64,000 nt of DNA from JAGVPT01 sp964439265. Its GTDB lineage: Bacteria > Bacteroidota > Ignavibacteria > UBA10030 > UBA8401. Under the pieces are notes generated by a model that worked only from the letters and a program-made list of their open reading frames with translations, had not been told where the DNA came from and did no database searches. Where the stretch lies: positions 17,575-81,574 of the forward strand of contig CAYTOA010000012.1 in the NCBI GenBank assembly GCA_964439265.1, in the 5' to 3' direction. Position 1 is the first letter of the stretch. Each line of letters begins with the position of its first letter. Made by a program: the position numbers and the translations under genes. Below are positions 33,091 through 41,897 of this stretch, in pieces.

Positions 33091-34014
33091 ATGATTACAC
33101 TGGACCAGCAAAAAATTTTTGTGGGGATGGGGGGCTGGGATTTGCCCCCATTCCATCAATACTTCTACCCGCCAAAGCCGAAGAAGGGGTTTCGGAAACT
33201 GGAATTCTACGGCCAGTTTTTCGACAGCGTGGAAATCAACGTCACGTTTTACAATACGGCTCTTACGGCCGACCACGCTCGCCGCTGGCTCAGTGACGTT
33301 GCTGCGAATAGGAATTTCATGTTCACGGTAAAACTGTATCGCGGGTTCACGCACACTTTTGATGCGACGAACGACGACGTCCGTTCTGTCCGGCGCCTTC
33401 TTGAGCCGATTGCCGAAGCGGGAAAACTGGGAGGCATCGTGGCACAGTTTCCGCAGTCGTTCGTCAACACGTCCGAGCGTCAGCAATATCTCCGGCAGTT
33501 CAGCAGGGTCTTTTACCCGCACCGCGTGTTTGTCGAGGTGCGGCACGCTTCGTGGAATGATCCCGCCGTCTTCAACCTTTTGCAGGAGAACAACCTGCAC
33601 CTTGTGAACGTCGACTTGCCGCCGGTATGGAATTCAATGCCGTTGACGTCGATGGCGTGGAATAACGTTGCCTATTTCCGGATGATGGGGAGGAATGTTA
33701 AAACGTGGAATCATCCTGAGCTGGGGGAGCGGTACGACTATTATTACAACGAGAAAGAGCTTGCCGATCTGCTGGAACGAATGAAGAAATTGCGGGGACA
33801 ATCGAACACCCTTTTTGTCGTATTCCATAACGACCCGGAAGCAAACTCGCTTGTCAACGGTTTTCAGCTCCGGCATCTCGTGCGAAAGCCCCCGGTGCTT
33901 GTTCCGCGGGGAATGATCCGGGCATTCCCCGAACTCAAAGGAATCAGCTCATCGGTGAACGTGCTGCACCCCCTCTTTGCGGAAGAGGAAATTCCTGTGG
34001 TTGAACGCCGTTGA
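33091..34014 (+). CDS. DUF72-family protein (YecE-like TIM barrel)
   Basis: 307 aa. It starts at a good ribosome site (AAGGAGGCTGCAATG). The family signature is in IFVGMGGWDLPPF (residues about 8-20), FDSVEINVTFYNT and FVEVRHASW, with FVVFHNDPEANSLVN near the C-terminus. The family is a TIM barrel of unknown activity, related to endonuclease-IV-like folds. It is convergent with the SRAP gene (7 nt apart). In other bacteria DUF72 genes are often neighbours of repair genes, which fits here. Confidence 0.9.
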   Translation: MITLDQQKIFVGMGGWDLPPFHQYFYPPKPKKGFRKLEFYGQFFDSVEINVTFYNTALTADHARRWLSDVAANRNFMFTVKLYRGFTHTFDATNDDVRSVRRLLEPIAEAGKLGGIVAQFPQSFVNTSERQQYLRQFSRVFYPHRVFVEVRHASWNDPAVFNLLQENNLHLVNVDLPPVWNSMPLTSMAWNNVAYFRMMGRNVKTWNHPELGERYDYYYNEKELADLLERMKKLRGQSNTLFVVFHNDPEANSLVNGFQLRHLVRKPPVLVPRGMIRAFPELKGISSSVNVLHPLFAEEEIPVVERR

Positions 34015-34021
34015 AACGCGT

Positions 34022-34747
34022 CTATTTTTTCTTCAGAGGCTCTACGCATTCCGGCACGTCGTTGCGGGAGGGACTGACGACGGTGGAAACGCGGTATGCT
34101 TTCATCTTTGCGGCGGGATAGGGGAGGAGGAATTTTTTGAGGGACGCGGTATCTTTGAACGCTCTGTCCAGCCACTGCTCAAAATGCTTCTCGGGGAGGA
34201 TGACCGGCATGCGGTCGTGGATATCTCCCACGAGCTCATTGGGAACGGTGGTGATGATCGTGTAGGAAGGAAATTCTTTCCCTTCGGAATCTTTCCAGAC
34301 GGAAAAGAGGCCGGCAAACATGAACGGCGATTCGTCTTTCATGCGGATGCACATCGGCTGTTTTTCGATGACCTGCCGTTCTGCGCCGCGGATCTCTTTG
34401 GTGACTGCCGTCTTTTTCCACTCATAAAATCCGTCGGCGGGAATAAGACAACGGCTTCCTTTGAAATAGGTAGTGTAGAGTTTGCTCTGGTCCAGCGTTT
34501 CCGCCTTTGCATTGAACGTTGAAAACGCGACCTTGCCGTCTTTCGACCAGTGGGGGACGAGTCCCCAGCGCATCTGTTCTGCGGCGAGAGCGTCGTTCCT
34601 GACGGCAAACACAGGCATCCGTTGAAGCGGGGAGACGTTGTACCGGGGCAATTCCTCGAAAACTTTGCCCGCGGTTTTAAGACCCTGCAGCAGTGCAAAT
34701 GTCGCAAAGACTTTTTTGCCGTCGATCAGGACATAACGTCCGCACAT
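34022..34747 (-). CDS. SRAP-domain protein (YedK/HMCES family)
   Basis: 241 aa. It starts MCGRYVL; after Met removal Cys2 is the residue that links covalently to abasic sites in single-stranded DNA. Also seen are RYNVSPLQRMPV, AEQMRWGLVPHWSKD, FNAKAETL, RCLIPADGFYEWKK (catalytic Glu) and IHDRMPVILP (His). All active residues are present. SRAP proteins shield abasic sites during replication and in bacteria are linked to SOS genes. It is divergent from the polymerase operon with only 39 nt between the starts, so the two probably share a regulatory region. Confidence 0.95.
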   Translation of the reverse strand: MCGRYVLIDGKKVFATFALLQGLKTAGKVFEELPRYNVSPLQRMPVFAVRNDALAAEQMRWGLVPHWSKDGKVAFSTFNAKAETLDQSKLYTTYFKGSRCLIPADGFYEWKKTAVTKEIRGAERQVIEKQPMCIRMKDESPFMFAGLFSVWKDSEGKEFPSYTIITTVPNELVGDIHDRMPVILPEKHFEQWLDRAFKDTASLKKFLLPYPAAKMKAYRVSTVVSPSRNDVPECVEPLKKK

Positions 34748-34786
34748 CGTTGTTGTCTCCGTAATAGTCGAGAAGAAGTTAGAAAA

Positions 34787-35509
34787 ATGGCCCCAAAAAA
34801 TCCACTGCTGGCAGTGCCAACGTCGTATCAGGCCCTGGCACGGCATTTTGCCGCACCTGCCGGCAAGACCTATCTATTGTATGGAGACAAACCGATCTTC
34901 CTGCTCTCGCTGAAAATGGCCGCGTACGGCATCACCGGCGGCTCTTCCGTTGCCGTCGTCGACGGCTGCAACAGGTTCAACGTTCATTTCCTTTCTCAGT
35001 TTGCGCGGGAAAGGAAACTGAACATCGACGATTTTCTCCACCATATTTTCGTTTCGCGCGGCTTTACCTGTTACCAGATGGAACAGGCGATCGTTCACCG
35101 GCTCCCGTTGTTTCTCGGCACGATCCATTCGCGCACAGCGATGATCTTCGGCCTCCTCGACACGTTCTACGACCAGCAGGCATCGTTACGGGAAGTCCGG
35201 CAGATCCTCGGCCGGGTCGTCGCCGCTCTTCAGGAAATGAAATCAGACGGGATCTCCGTGCTCCTTGTGTGCAGAAAACTGAATGTGCTGCCGAAAGAAC
35301 GGAACGAGTTGTTCACAACATTGCAGGCAGGCGTCGATACGATCTACCGATTGCAAGCGGATGACGCCGGGCTGAAACTTTTTCTTGAGAAAGGAGTGCT
35401 CGACGATGGGACGAACAGTGCCGACCTTCACGAACATTATCAACGACGAGATCGCAAGCTGGTCGAAGTATCGCCGCGGTCTTCGAAAAGACGACCAGGA
35501 GCTTTTTGA
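34787..35509 (+). CDS. RecA/RadA-like protein lacking Walker A
   Basis: 240 aa. The segment VAVVDGCNRFNVHFLSQFAR, then HHIFVSRGFTCYQ, closely follows the RadA/Rad51-family pattern after Walker A (VDxxNxF ... R.FT..Q). LLDTFYD and a hydrophobic Walker-B-like strand (GISVLLVC) come later. Where GxxxxGKT should be, the sequence reads YGDKPIFLLSLKMAA, so ATP binding by the usual P-loop is not supported. It overlaps the next gene by 104 nt and is the first gene of the operon leading to the PolB. A role as a ssDNA- or polymerase-binding accessory, analogous to ImuA, is inference. Confidence 0.7.
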   Translation: MAPKNPLLAVPTSYQALARHFAAPAGKTYLLYGDKPIFLLSLKMAAYGITGGSSVAVVDGCNRFNVHFLSQFARERKLNIDDFLHHIFVSRGFTCYQMEQAIVHRLPLFLGTIHSRTAMIFGLLDTFYDQQASLREVRQILGRVVAALQEMKSDGISVLLVCRKLNVLPKERNELFTTLQAGVDTIYRLQADDAGLKLFLEKGVLDDGTNSADLHEHYQRRDRKLVEVSPRSSKRRPGAF

Positions 35510-35687
35510 CGATATCTTCCGCGCGGCCAAGCTGCACCTGGCGGAGAATTTTTACGCCATGCGTTCGATCCCGTTCGAAAGCATCGCCATCTCGATCGCC
35601 GTCGAACAGCGGAAATTGATCAAGCGCCTTCACGAACGTATTCTTCAGCTGGAAGAGCGGCTCGCAGTTTCACATGACGGTCAATAA
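35406..35687 (+). CDS. Small charged helical protein of the PolB operon
   Basis: 93 aa, probably all-helical and rich in Arg, Lys and Glu: MGRTVPTFTNIINDEIASWS, KYRRGLRKDDQELFDDIF, AVEQRKLIKRLHERILQLEE (C-terminal coiled-coil-like). It starts inside the preceding gene in another frame and ends 8 nt before the polymerase ATG. The tight packing argues for a common complex. Helical proteins with the phrase 'R..LRK.D...FD' occur beside similar polymerase genes as far as I recall; no function is known. Confidence 0.65.
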   Translation: MGRTVPTFTNIINDEIASWSKYRRGLRKDDQELFDDIFRAAKLHLAENFYAMRSIPFESIAISIAVEQRKLIKRLHERILQLEERLAVSHDGQ

Positions 35688-35695
35688 GGAGCGAC

Positions 35696-37984
35696 ATGCA
35701 TACCACGGTGAACGGCTGGTTGTTCGACCTGTACCCATCGCCGAAAGGCATCACGCTGTGGCTCATCGACCGGAGCGGGACGAAACATTGTTGTTTCCGC
35801 AGGTACCGTCCGTCGTTTTTTCTCCATGTAAACGATTCCGACGCGAAGCGCGCTGCTGCGCTCGGTGCCCGCTCACCGGTCGAAGTGTCGCTGGGGCGCA
35901 CGACGAAAAAGGAAATCTATTCCGGCGACCCGTGGGATGTCGTGCAGGTGTACGTTCACGATACGACGCGCTTCAAGGAAGCGGTATGGTATTTCGAGCG
36001 GTTCTTCCCTCATTTCGCGTTCTATAATTCCGACATTCTTGTTGCTCAATTATTCTTGTATGAGACGAAGCTTTTTCCGCTGGCGCTTGGTGATTACGAG
36101 ATCGATGAAACGGGAGAAGTGACCGGCTGGAACATCACCGATTCCCGCGAGGCGTTGGAGTACGACCTGCCGCCGCTCTCCGTGATGTCGATCCGCAATG
36201 CGAACGACTTTGTTCCGCCCAAATACCATACGACCTTCCAGCTTGAGATCTCGTACGACGATGCGACGTATGCACTCGAACAGCAGGACCCGGTCGAAGT
36301 GGTCGAGGCGCTCAACTGGCACCTCCATCGCTGCGACCCGGATGTGCTTCTTACCGAGTACGGAGACTCGCAGCTGATGCCGGTGATTGCAAGGCTGTCG
36401 GAACAGCACCATATTCCGTCGCTCCTGAACCGCGACCATACCGTCGGCTACACGACGATGAAGGAATCGAGTTTCTTCCAGTATGGAAAGGTCGTTCACA
36501 AAGACGGCGCATTCGAACTCGCAGGGCGCTGGCATATCGATGTCGATAATTCCTTTACCGTCGCAATGTCGGAACTGGACGGCCTTTTCGAGATGGCGCG
36601 CCTGACCCAGACGCCTGCGCAGCGGCAGGGGCGGGCGAGCATCGGCACGTCGATGTCGTCGCTGCAGCTTTCATGGGCCTATCAGAACAATATCTTGATC
36701 CCGTCGAAGAAGCGTGAACCGGAAGAATTCAAGTCGGCGGCGACGCTGCTGCTCGCAGACCGGGGCGGATTGATCTTTAACCCGCCGCTCGGTTTCCACG
36801 AGGATATCGCCGAGCTTGATTTCGTTTCAATGTATCCCACGATCATGGTGGAGAAGAACGTTTCCCCGGAGACAGTGAATTGCCGATGCTGCAAGAATAC
36901 AAAAGTACCGGAACTGGAATATACGATCTGCGAGAAACGGGAGGGGATCATTCCCGCAACGCTCCGCACCGTCGTCAAGAAACGGGCGTACTATAAGGCG
37001 ATGAAGAAGAAATACAAAAGAAAGGACGAAGCCCTTTTTCGCCGGTACGACGCACGGCAAAATGCCCTTAAATGGATGCTGGTGAGCTGCTTCGGATATC
37101 TCGGCTATAAGAATGCCCGTTTTGGGAGGATCGAAGCGCACGAATCGGTCAATGCATTTTCCCGCGATGCGATCCTGGCGGCAAAAGAGATCGCGGAGAC
37201 GAACGGTTTTGAAATGCTTCATGCGATCATCGACTGCATGTGGCTGAAGAAAAAAGGGGCGACAGAAATGGATTACCAGGCACTCTGCCGGACGATCACG
37301 GAAAATGTCGGTATCGATATCTCAATCGAGGGGATCTATCGCTGGATACTCTTTCCGGCGTCGAAACAAGATCCGGAGATCACGACCGCGAACCGATACG
37401 TCGGATGGTATCAGACGGGAGAGATGAAAATGCGGGGCATTGAATCGCGCCGGCATGATACGCCGAAATTTATCAAAACGATGCAATCGGCGATGCTGGA
37501 GAAGATGGGGGAGGCGCACAGGGTGGAGGAGTTGCGTGCGATGCTTCCCGATCTGCTCGAAATTGTCCGTGAATATCTTTCACTCTTGCGCAGCGGAAAG
37601 GCGAATCCGATGGAGCTTGTGCTTCGCCGTCATATTACCAAAGAGGCGGAAGAATACACGAATAACAGCATCAGCGCCGTTGTCTCAAAGCTTGTGGAAA
37701 GCATGGGCGTCCATCTCTCTGCCGGCGAATCGATCGAGTTCATCATTCTCGATCAATCGGGCAAACAGAAGCCGGAAAAAGCAAAGCCGCTGGCGTTGTA
37801 TGCATTCGAAGACGGCTACGATATCGAAACATACACCGGATTTACATTGAAGGCAGCGGCAACGCTGCTGGAACCATTTGGATATTCCTTCGAAGCGCTC
37901 GAGAAACACTTTACCATCAGTCAAAAGAAGCCCCGCAATACCGTCCGAAACGATGAAGCCACCCTGGAACTGGAGTTCATGTGA
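35696..37984 (+). CDS. Family-B DNA polymerase with degenerate catalytic motifs (PolB2-like)
   Basis: 762 aa. Motif A is kept (ELDFVSMYPTIM, Asp375). Motif B is altered (KWMLVSCFGYLGY, Lys459, Val463 where Asn is usual). Motif C, normally DTD, reads IIDCMW (Asp513-Cys514-Met515), so the second, metal-binding Asp is lost. The exonuclease is also gone: ExoI reads QLE (182-184) where DIE is expected, and ExoII reads YGDSQLMP where YNxxxFD is expected. An intact paralogue is encoded at 60234-62588. The pattern fits archaeal PolB2/Dpo2-type enzymes; the role may be structural or a specialised lesion bypass. A GGAG ribosome site precedes the ATG. Confidence 0.85.
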   Translation: MHTTVNGWLFDLYPSPKGITLWLIDRSGTKHCCFRRYRPSFFLHVNDSDAKRAAALGARSPVEVSLGRTTKKEIYSGDPWDVVQVYVHDTTRFKEAVWYFERFFPHFAFYNSDILVAQLFLYETKLFPLALGDYEIDETGEVTGWNITDSREALEYDLPPLSVMSIRNANDFVPPKYHTTFQLEISYDDATYALEQQDPVEVVEALNWHLHRCDPDVLLTEYGDSQLMPVIARLSEQHHIPSLLNRDHTVGYTTMKESSFFQYGKVVHKDGAFELAGRWHIDVDNSFTVAMSELDGLFEMARLTQTPAQRQGRASIGTSMSSLQLSWAYQNNILIPSKKREPEEFKSAATLLLADRGGLIFNPPLGFHEDIAELDFVSMYPTIMVEKNVSPETVNCRCCKNTKVPELEYTICEKREGIIPATLRTVVKKRAYYKAMKKKYKRKDEALFRRYDARQNALKWMLVSCFGYLGYKNARFGRIEAHESVNAFSRDAILAAKEIAETNGFEMLHAIIDCMWLKKKGATEMDYQALCRTITENVGIDISIEGIYRWILFPASKQDPEITTANRYVGWYQTGEMKMRGIESRRHDTPKFIKTMQSAMLEKMGEAHRVEELRAMLPDLLEIVREYLSLLRSGKANPMELVLRRHITKEAEEYTNNSISAVVSKLVESMGVHLSAGESIEFIILDQSGKQKPEKAKPLALYAFEDGYDIETYTGFTLKAAATLLEPFGYSFEALEKHFTISQKKPRNTVRNDEATLELEFM

Positions 37985-38089
37985 GAATGGATTTGAAGTA
38001 TGCGGGGAAAATGCGTATAATCAACTGGTGCAGGGGATCCTTAAAGCAGTATGTAGTCATCAACCGGCCAATTCGCGAAACCATTACAC

Positions 38090-41000
38090 ATGAACGTTGC
38101 CCCGCTGTTCATTCGATGCACCTCTTTTCCATCACTCCACCACACATCCGGCGACCGCGCTCCTCAATGTGAATTTCACATCCTCGCAGATATAAGAGAC
38201 AAATACGAGTTTGACGAATCCCTCTTTGCCGCCAACGGCAACGTCATCTTTCCGAATTTTCATGCCGCAAGGATTTTTGCGAAGAAGTTGAACGACGCAC
38301 GCGATCTCGCTCGGTTCCCGGAACGGGGAGTAAGGGCCGGACAGTTGAACGCGCTGGGGTTGATCGACGAGATCTATCATTACATCCTGCGGGTGTATGA
38401 AGAGACTGCCAATCCGGGCGTCTTCGGGCGCGCGCACGGTTATCTGAAAACGAATCTTGGCGAGGATGGACTCCAAACAACGATCGATTCATTCGTCTCA
38501 CTCTTTCCGCCGCTGAAGGTCTACAGGAAAGAATCACCGGCGACAGAATACCTGGCCGGAATAACAGAGGGACGGTCAAACCAGCACATCACAATCGAAG
38601 AATTGATACTGTTGTATTTGACAAATTTCAATCCTGCCGCCTCGAAGTTCGACGAGTTATTTTCCGACAAAACACTTGCTGAGAAAACGAAATACCAGGC
38701 ACTCATCAACACGCTGGAAAATTTTTTCAGAACTGAAAGAACATTCGGTCCGGAGAACCAATTCATTTTCGATCTGCTGCGTGCTCCCATTCTTGCCCAT
38801 CCCGACAGCCTCGAGGCTCAGCTGGGATACATCAAATCAAAATGGGGGATGCTCCTTTCATCAAAATTCCTGGACAGAATTCTCGGAAGCCTGGACTTGC
38901 TTGACGAGGAGAACAAGGTCGTGATTGGCGGAGGCGCTCAGGCCGTTGTTCCTTCATACGACGCTGCCGGCTCTCCCGGCGAACGCTCATACGGCTCTTT
39001 TGAGGCTGAGCGTTTCACCTCGGACCTGGAGTGGATGCCGAAGGTTGTGCTTCTCGCAAAAAACACCTACGTATGGCTGGATCAACTTTCGAAAAAATAT
39101 CACCGCTCGATTACCAAGCTGAACGAAATCCCCGACGAAGAATTGGACCAGCTGGCCAGATGGAATTTCACCGGCTTGTGGCTGATCGGTTTGTGGGAGC
39201 GGAGCAATGCGTCCAGAAAGATCAAGCAGTGGACCGGAAATCCCGAAGCAGTGCCTTCGGCGTATTCTCTCTATGATTACGAGATTGCGCAGGACATCGG
39301 GGGCGAGGAAGCGTTTCAAAACTTGAGCAGCCGCGCATGGCAGCGCGGAATTCGTCTTGCAGGAGACATGGTGCCGAACCACATGGGGATCTATTCGAAA
39401 TGGATTATCGAGCATCCTGAATATTTTATCCAATCGGAGTATTGTCCCTTCCCAAATTATCGTTTTTCCGGCGGAGACCTTTCGGAGAACCAGGACGTTC
39501 AACTTCGTATTGAAGACGGCTATTGGTCGAAAAAAGACGCGGCCGTTGTTTTCCAAAGAATTGACAATCGGACCGGAAGAACGACCTACGTCTACCACGG
39601 AAATGACGGGACGAATATGCCGTGGAACGACACCGCGCAATTGGATCTGCTCCGCGCAGACGTGCGGGAAGCGGTCATCCAGACGATCTTCCATGTCGCC
39701 CGGAAATTCTCGATCATCAGGTTCGACGCAGCAATGACGCTCACCAAAAAGCATTTTCAGCGGCTCTGGTATCCACAACCCGGAACAGGAGGGGACATCC
39801 CATCCCGCGCGGATCATGCATTAAGCAAAGAAGAATTTGACAAATTATTCCCGAGTGAATTCTGGCGGGACGTCGTCGACCGGATCAACCAGTACATGCC
39901 GAGTACGTTGCTCCTGGCGGAAGCATTCTGGCTGATGGAAGGATATTTTGTCCGCACGCTCGGCATGCACCGTGTCTACAACAGCGCTTTCATGCACATG
40001 CTGATGAAGGAAGAAAATGAAAAATATCATCAGCTCCTGAAAAATACCCTGGCGTTCAACCCGGAGATCCTGAAACGGTACGTCAATTTCATGAGCAATC
40101 CGGACGAACAGACGGCCATCGCACAATTCGGAAAAGACGATAAGTATTTCGGCATTGTGTTGATGATGGTAACGCTACCCGGTCTTCCGATGTTTGGCCA
40201 CGGCCAGATCGAGGGATATACGGAAAAGTACGGGATGGAATACAAACGGGCCTATTACGACGAGTACCCGGACGGCCAGCTGGTCCTGCGTCACGAGCAC
40301 GAGGTATTTCCGATCATGAAGAGAAGGCACCTCTTCAGCGATGTCAAGAATTTTGAAGTGTATGATTTTCAGGATTCGCGCGGACACGTCAATCAGAACG
40401 TGTTTGCATATTCCAACATGTCCGGCGGCGAGCGGGCGCTGATCTTTTTCCACAACAAGTTTCAGGAATGCAAGGGTCGGATCAGGATGGCAGCGCTGAA
40501 ATCAACCGCCGAAGGAGGGGAGAGAAGGAGTGAAGAGCGGTCGCTCGGCCAGGCGTTAGCGATAAACTACGGCGATAATTATTTCTATGTTTTCAAAGAC
40601 TATAAGTCGGACCTGGAGTATATCCGCACTGGAAAGGAAATTCACGACCAGGGGATGTACGCAGAACTGAGAGCCTTTGAATACCATATCTTTTTAGACT
40701 TTAGGGAAATTTACGATGACGGCGGAGATTACCATGCCATCGCCCGAAAACTGCATGGCGGAGGCGTTCAAAGTATCGGCTGCCTCCTTGTGGAAATGCG
40801 TCAGGCACCGATCCATGAGGCCGTAATAGCCCTTCTTTCTGAAGAGATTGTTACTACATTTAAGGCTCATTCCCTGCGCACAGCCAGAACTGCAGCGAAG
40901 GCGATTCAGATCGGAGAAATCCAGCTTCGGTTCGAGTCATTTTCGAACGAAGTTAAAAAGCATACCAGATCGAGCGCAGATCTCAAAGCCATCGGATCGA

Positions 41001-41671
41001 TGTTCCTGCACGACATTGAAGCGGCAGGTGCAATCTGGCGGATCCTGCAGCCCGTTCGCGGGAAGAAGAGCAAGAAGCCTAGCACTGATTGGGAAAGCGG
41101 ATTCCGAAAATCGAAATTATTCAAAATGCTTCCGCAATCGGCGGGCAGCGGACTCCTGTTCTCCTGGATAATCGTCGATAAGCTTTCACAATTCGGTCCG
41201 GAAGACGCTCCTCCTTCAGCAAGAACTGAATTGATTGCGTCCTTGAACCTTGATAAACCTTTCCGGAAGACGTTCCTCGCAGCCGGGCGGAGCCGCGAGC
41301 AGCTTCAGAGAGATATTTGTCTTTTGCGAATCATGACAAAGCATCGAAGTTTTCTCACCGCTGCAGATGAACATAATCGCTTCTTACGAATGGAACAGCT
41401 TTTTGACGACTTTGATGTGCGTGAATTCATTAAAGTAAATCTCTACAACGGAACGTGGTATTACAATAAAGAATGTTTCTCAGAGATGATGCAATGGCTT
41501 TTCTTCGTTTCACTTATTCATGAATGGAACATCGAGGAGAGTCCGGGGTCGGCAAACGTGCTCAAGGCATCGCAGAAATTCTCATTCATGAATGAAGTGG
41601 AGCAGCTTTCCGACCGGTCCGAATATGATATTGAAAAGCTGCGCAAAAATTTATTACTGGAAGAAACATGA
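38090..41671 (+). CDS. Large GH13-like (alpha-amylase superfamily) protein
   Basis: 1193 aa, about twice a normal amylase. Residues about 1-330 are helical with no recognised domain. The catalytic barrel spans about 330-700: region I GDMVPNHMG (Asp426, His431), region II IIRFDAAM (Arg544, nucleophile Asp546), region III LLAEAFW (Glu611) and region IV MSNPDEQ (Asp672). Region IV has Pro671 where nearly all GH13 enzymes have His. About 450 C-terminal residues are again unassigned. There is no signal peptide, so the protein is probably cytoplasmic. It starts 105 nt after the polymerase with no evident link. Confidence 0.8.
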   Translation: MNVAPLFIRCTSFPSLHHTSGDRAPQCEFHILADIRDKYEFDESLFAANGNVIFPNFHAARIFAKKLNDARDLARFPERGVRAGQLNALGLIDEIYHYILRVYEETANPGVFGRAHGYLKTNLGEDGLQTTIDSFVSLFPPLKVYRKESPATEYLAGITEGRSNQHITIEELILLYLTNFNPAASKFDELFSDKTLAEKTKYQALINTLENFFRTERTFGPENQFIFDLLRAPILAHPDSLEAQLGYIKSKWGMLLSSKFLDRILGSLDLLDEENKVVIGGGAQAVVPSYDAAGSPGERSYGSFEAERFTSDLEWMPKVVLLAKNTYVWLDQLSKKYHRSITKLNEIPDEELDQLARWNFTGLWLIGLWERSNASRKIKQWTGNPEAVPSAYSLYDYEIAQDIGGEEAFQNLSSRAWQRGIRLAGDMVPNHMGIYSKWIIEHPEYFIQSEYCPFPNYRFSGGDLSENQDVQLRIEDGYWSKKDAAVVFQRIDNRTGRTTYVYHGNDGTNMPWNDTAQLDLLRADVREAVIQTIFHVARKFSIIRFDAAMTLTKKHFQRLWYPQPGTGGDIPSRADHALSKEEFDKLFPSEFWRDVVDRINQYMPSTLLLAEAFWLMEGYFVRTLGMHRVYNSAFMHMLMKEENEKYHQLLKNTLAFNPEILKRYVNFMSNPDEQTAIAQFGKDDKYFGIVLMMVTLPGLPMFGHGQIEGYTEKYGMEYKRAYYDEYPDGQLVLRHEHEVFPIMKRRHLFSDVKNFEVYDFQDSRGHVNQNVFAYSNMSGGERALIFFHNKFQECKGRIRMAALKSTAEGGERRSEERSLGQALAINYGDNYFYVFKDYKSDLEYIRTGKEIHDQGMYAELRAFEYHIFLDFREIYDDGGDYHAIARKLHGGGVQSIGCLLVEMRQAPIHEAVIALLSEEIVTTFKAHSLRTARTAAKAIQIGEIQLRFESFSNEVKKHTRSSADLKAIGSMFLHDIEAAGAIWRILQPVRGKKSKKPSTDWESGFRKSKLFKMLPQSAGSGLLFSWIIVDKLSQFGPEDAPPSARTELIASLNLDKPFRKTFLAAGRSREQLQRDICLLRIMTKHRSFLTAADEHNRFLRMEQLFDDFDVREFIKVNLYNGTWYYNKECFSEMMQWLFFVSLIHEWNIEESPGSANVLKASQKFSFMNEVEQLSDRSEYDIEKLRKNLLLEET

Positions 41672-41828
41672 TATATCGAACAGAGGAGGTCGTTTCGATA
41701 CAATGAAAAATCGCGAGTACGCAATCGTTACTTTTTTGTTTTTTATTATTGACTTTTCATTTTTTTCCTTTATATTTATATCAGACCTGTGTGACGCTTC
41801 CTCCCCTGAGCGTCGCACCTAGAAAGGG

Positions 41829-41868
41829 TCGAGCCTGGCGTTCCCCCCCAACGCCGGGCTTTTTTTTT
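41829..41868 (+). terminator. Rho-independent terminator after the GH13-like gene
   Basis: AGCCTGGCGTT (41832-41842) pairs with AACGCCGGGCT (41850-41860), loop of seven C, then eight T. A classic strong terminator. Confidence 0.92.
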
Positions 41869-41897
41869 CTCCCGCAACCTATTATTGAAGGCAGAGT

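Noticed and set aside
41703..41822. 39-codon hydrophobic frame after the GH13-like gene
   Set aside because: The GAGGAGG is 13 nt from the ATG, the sequence is a low-complexity Phe run, and it ends directly at the terminator; not enough support.
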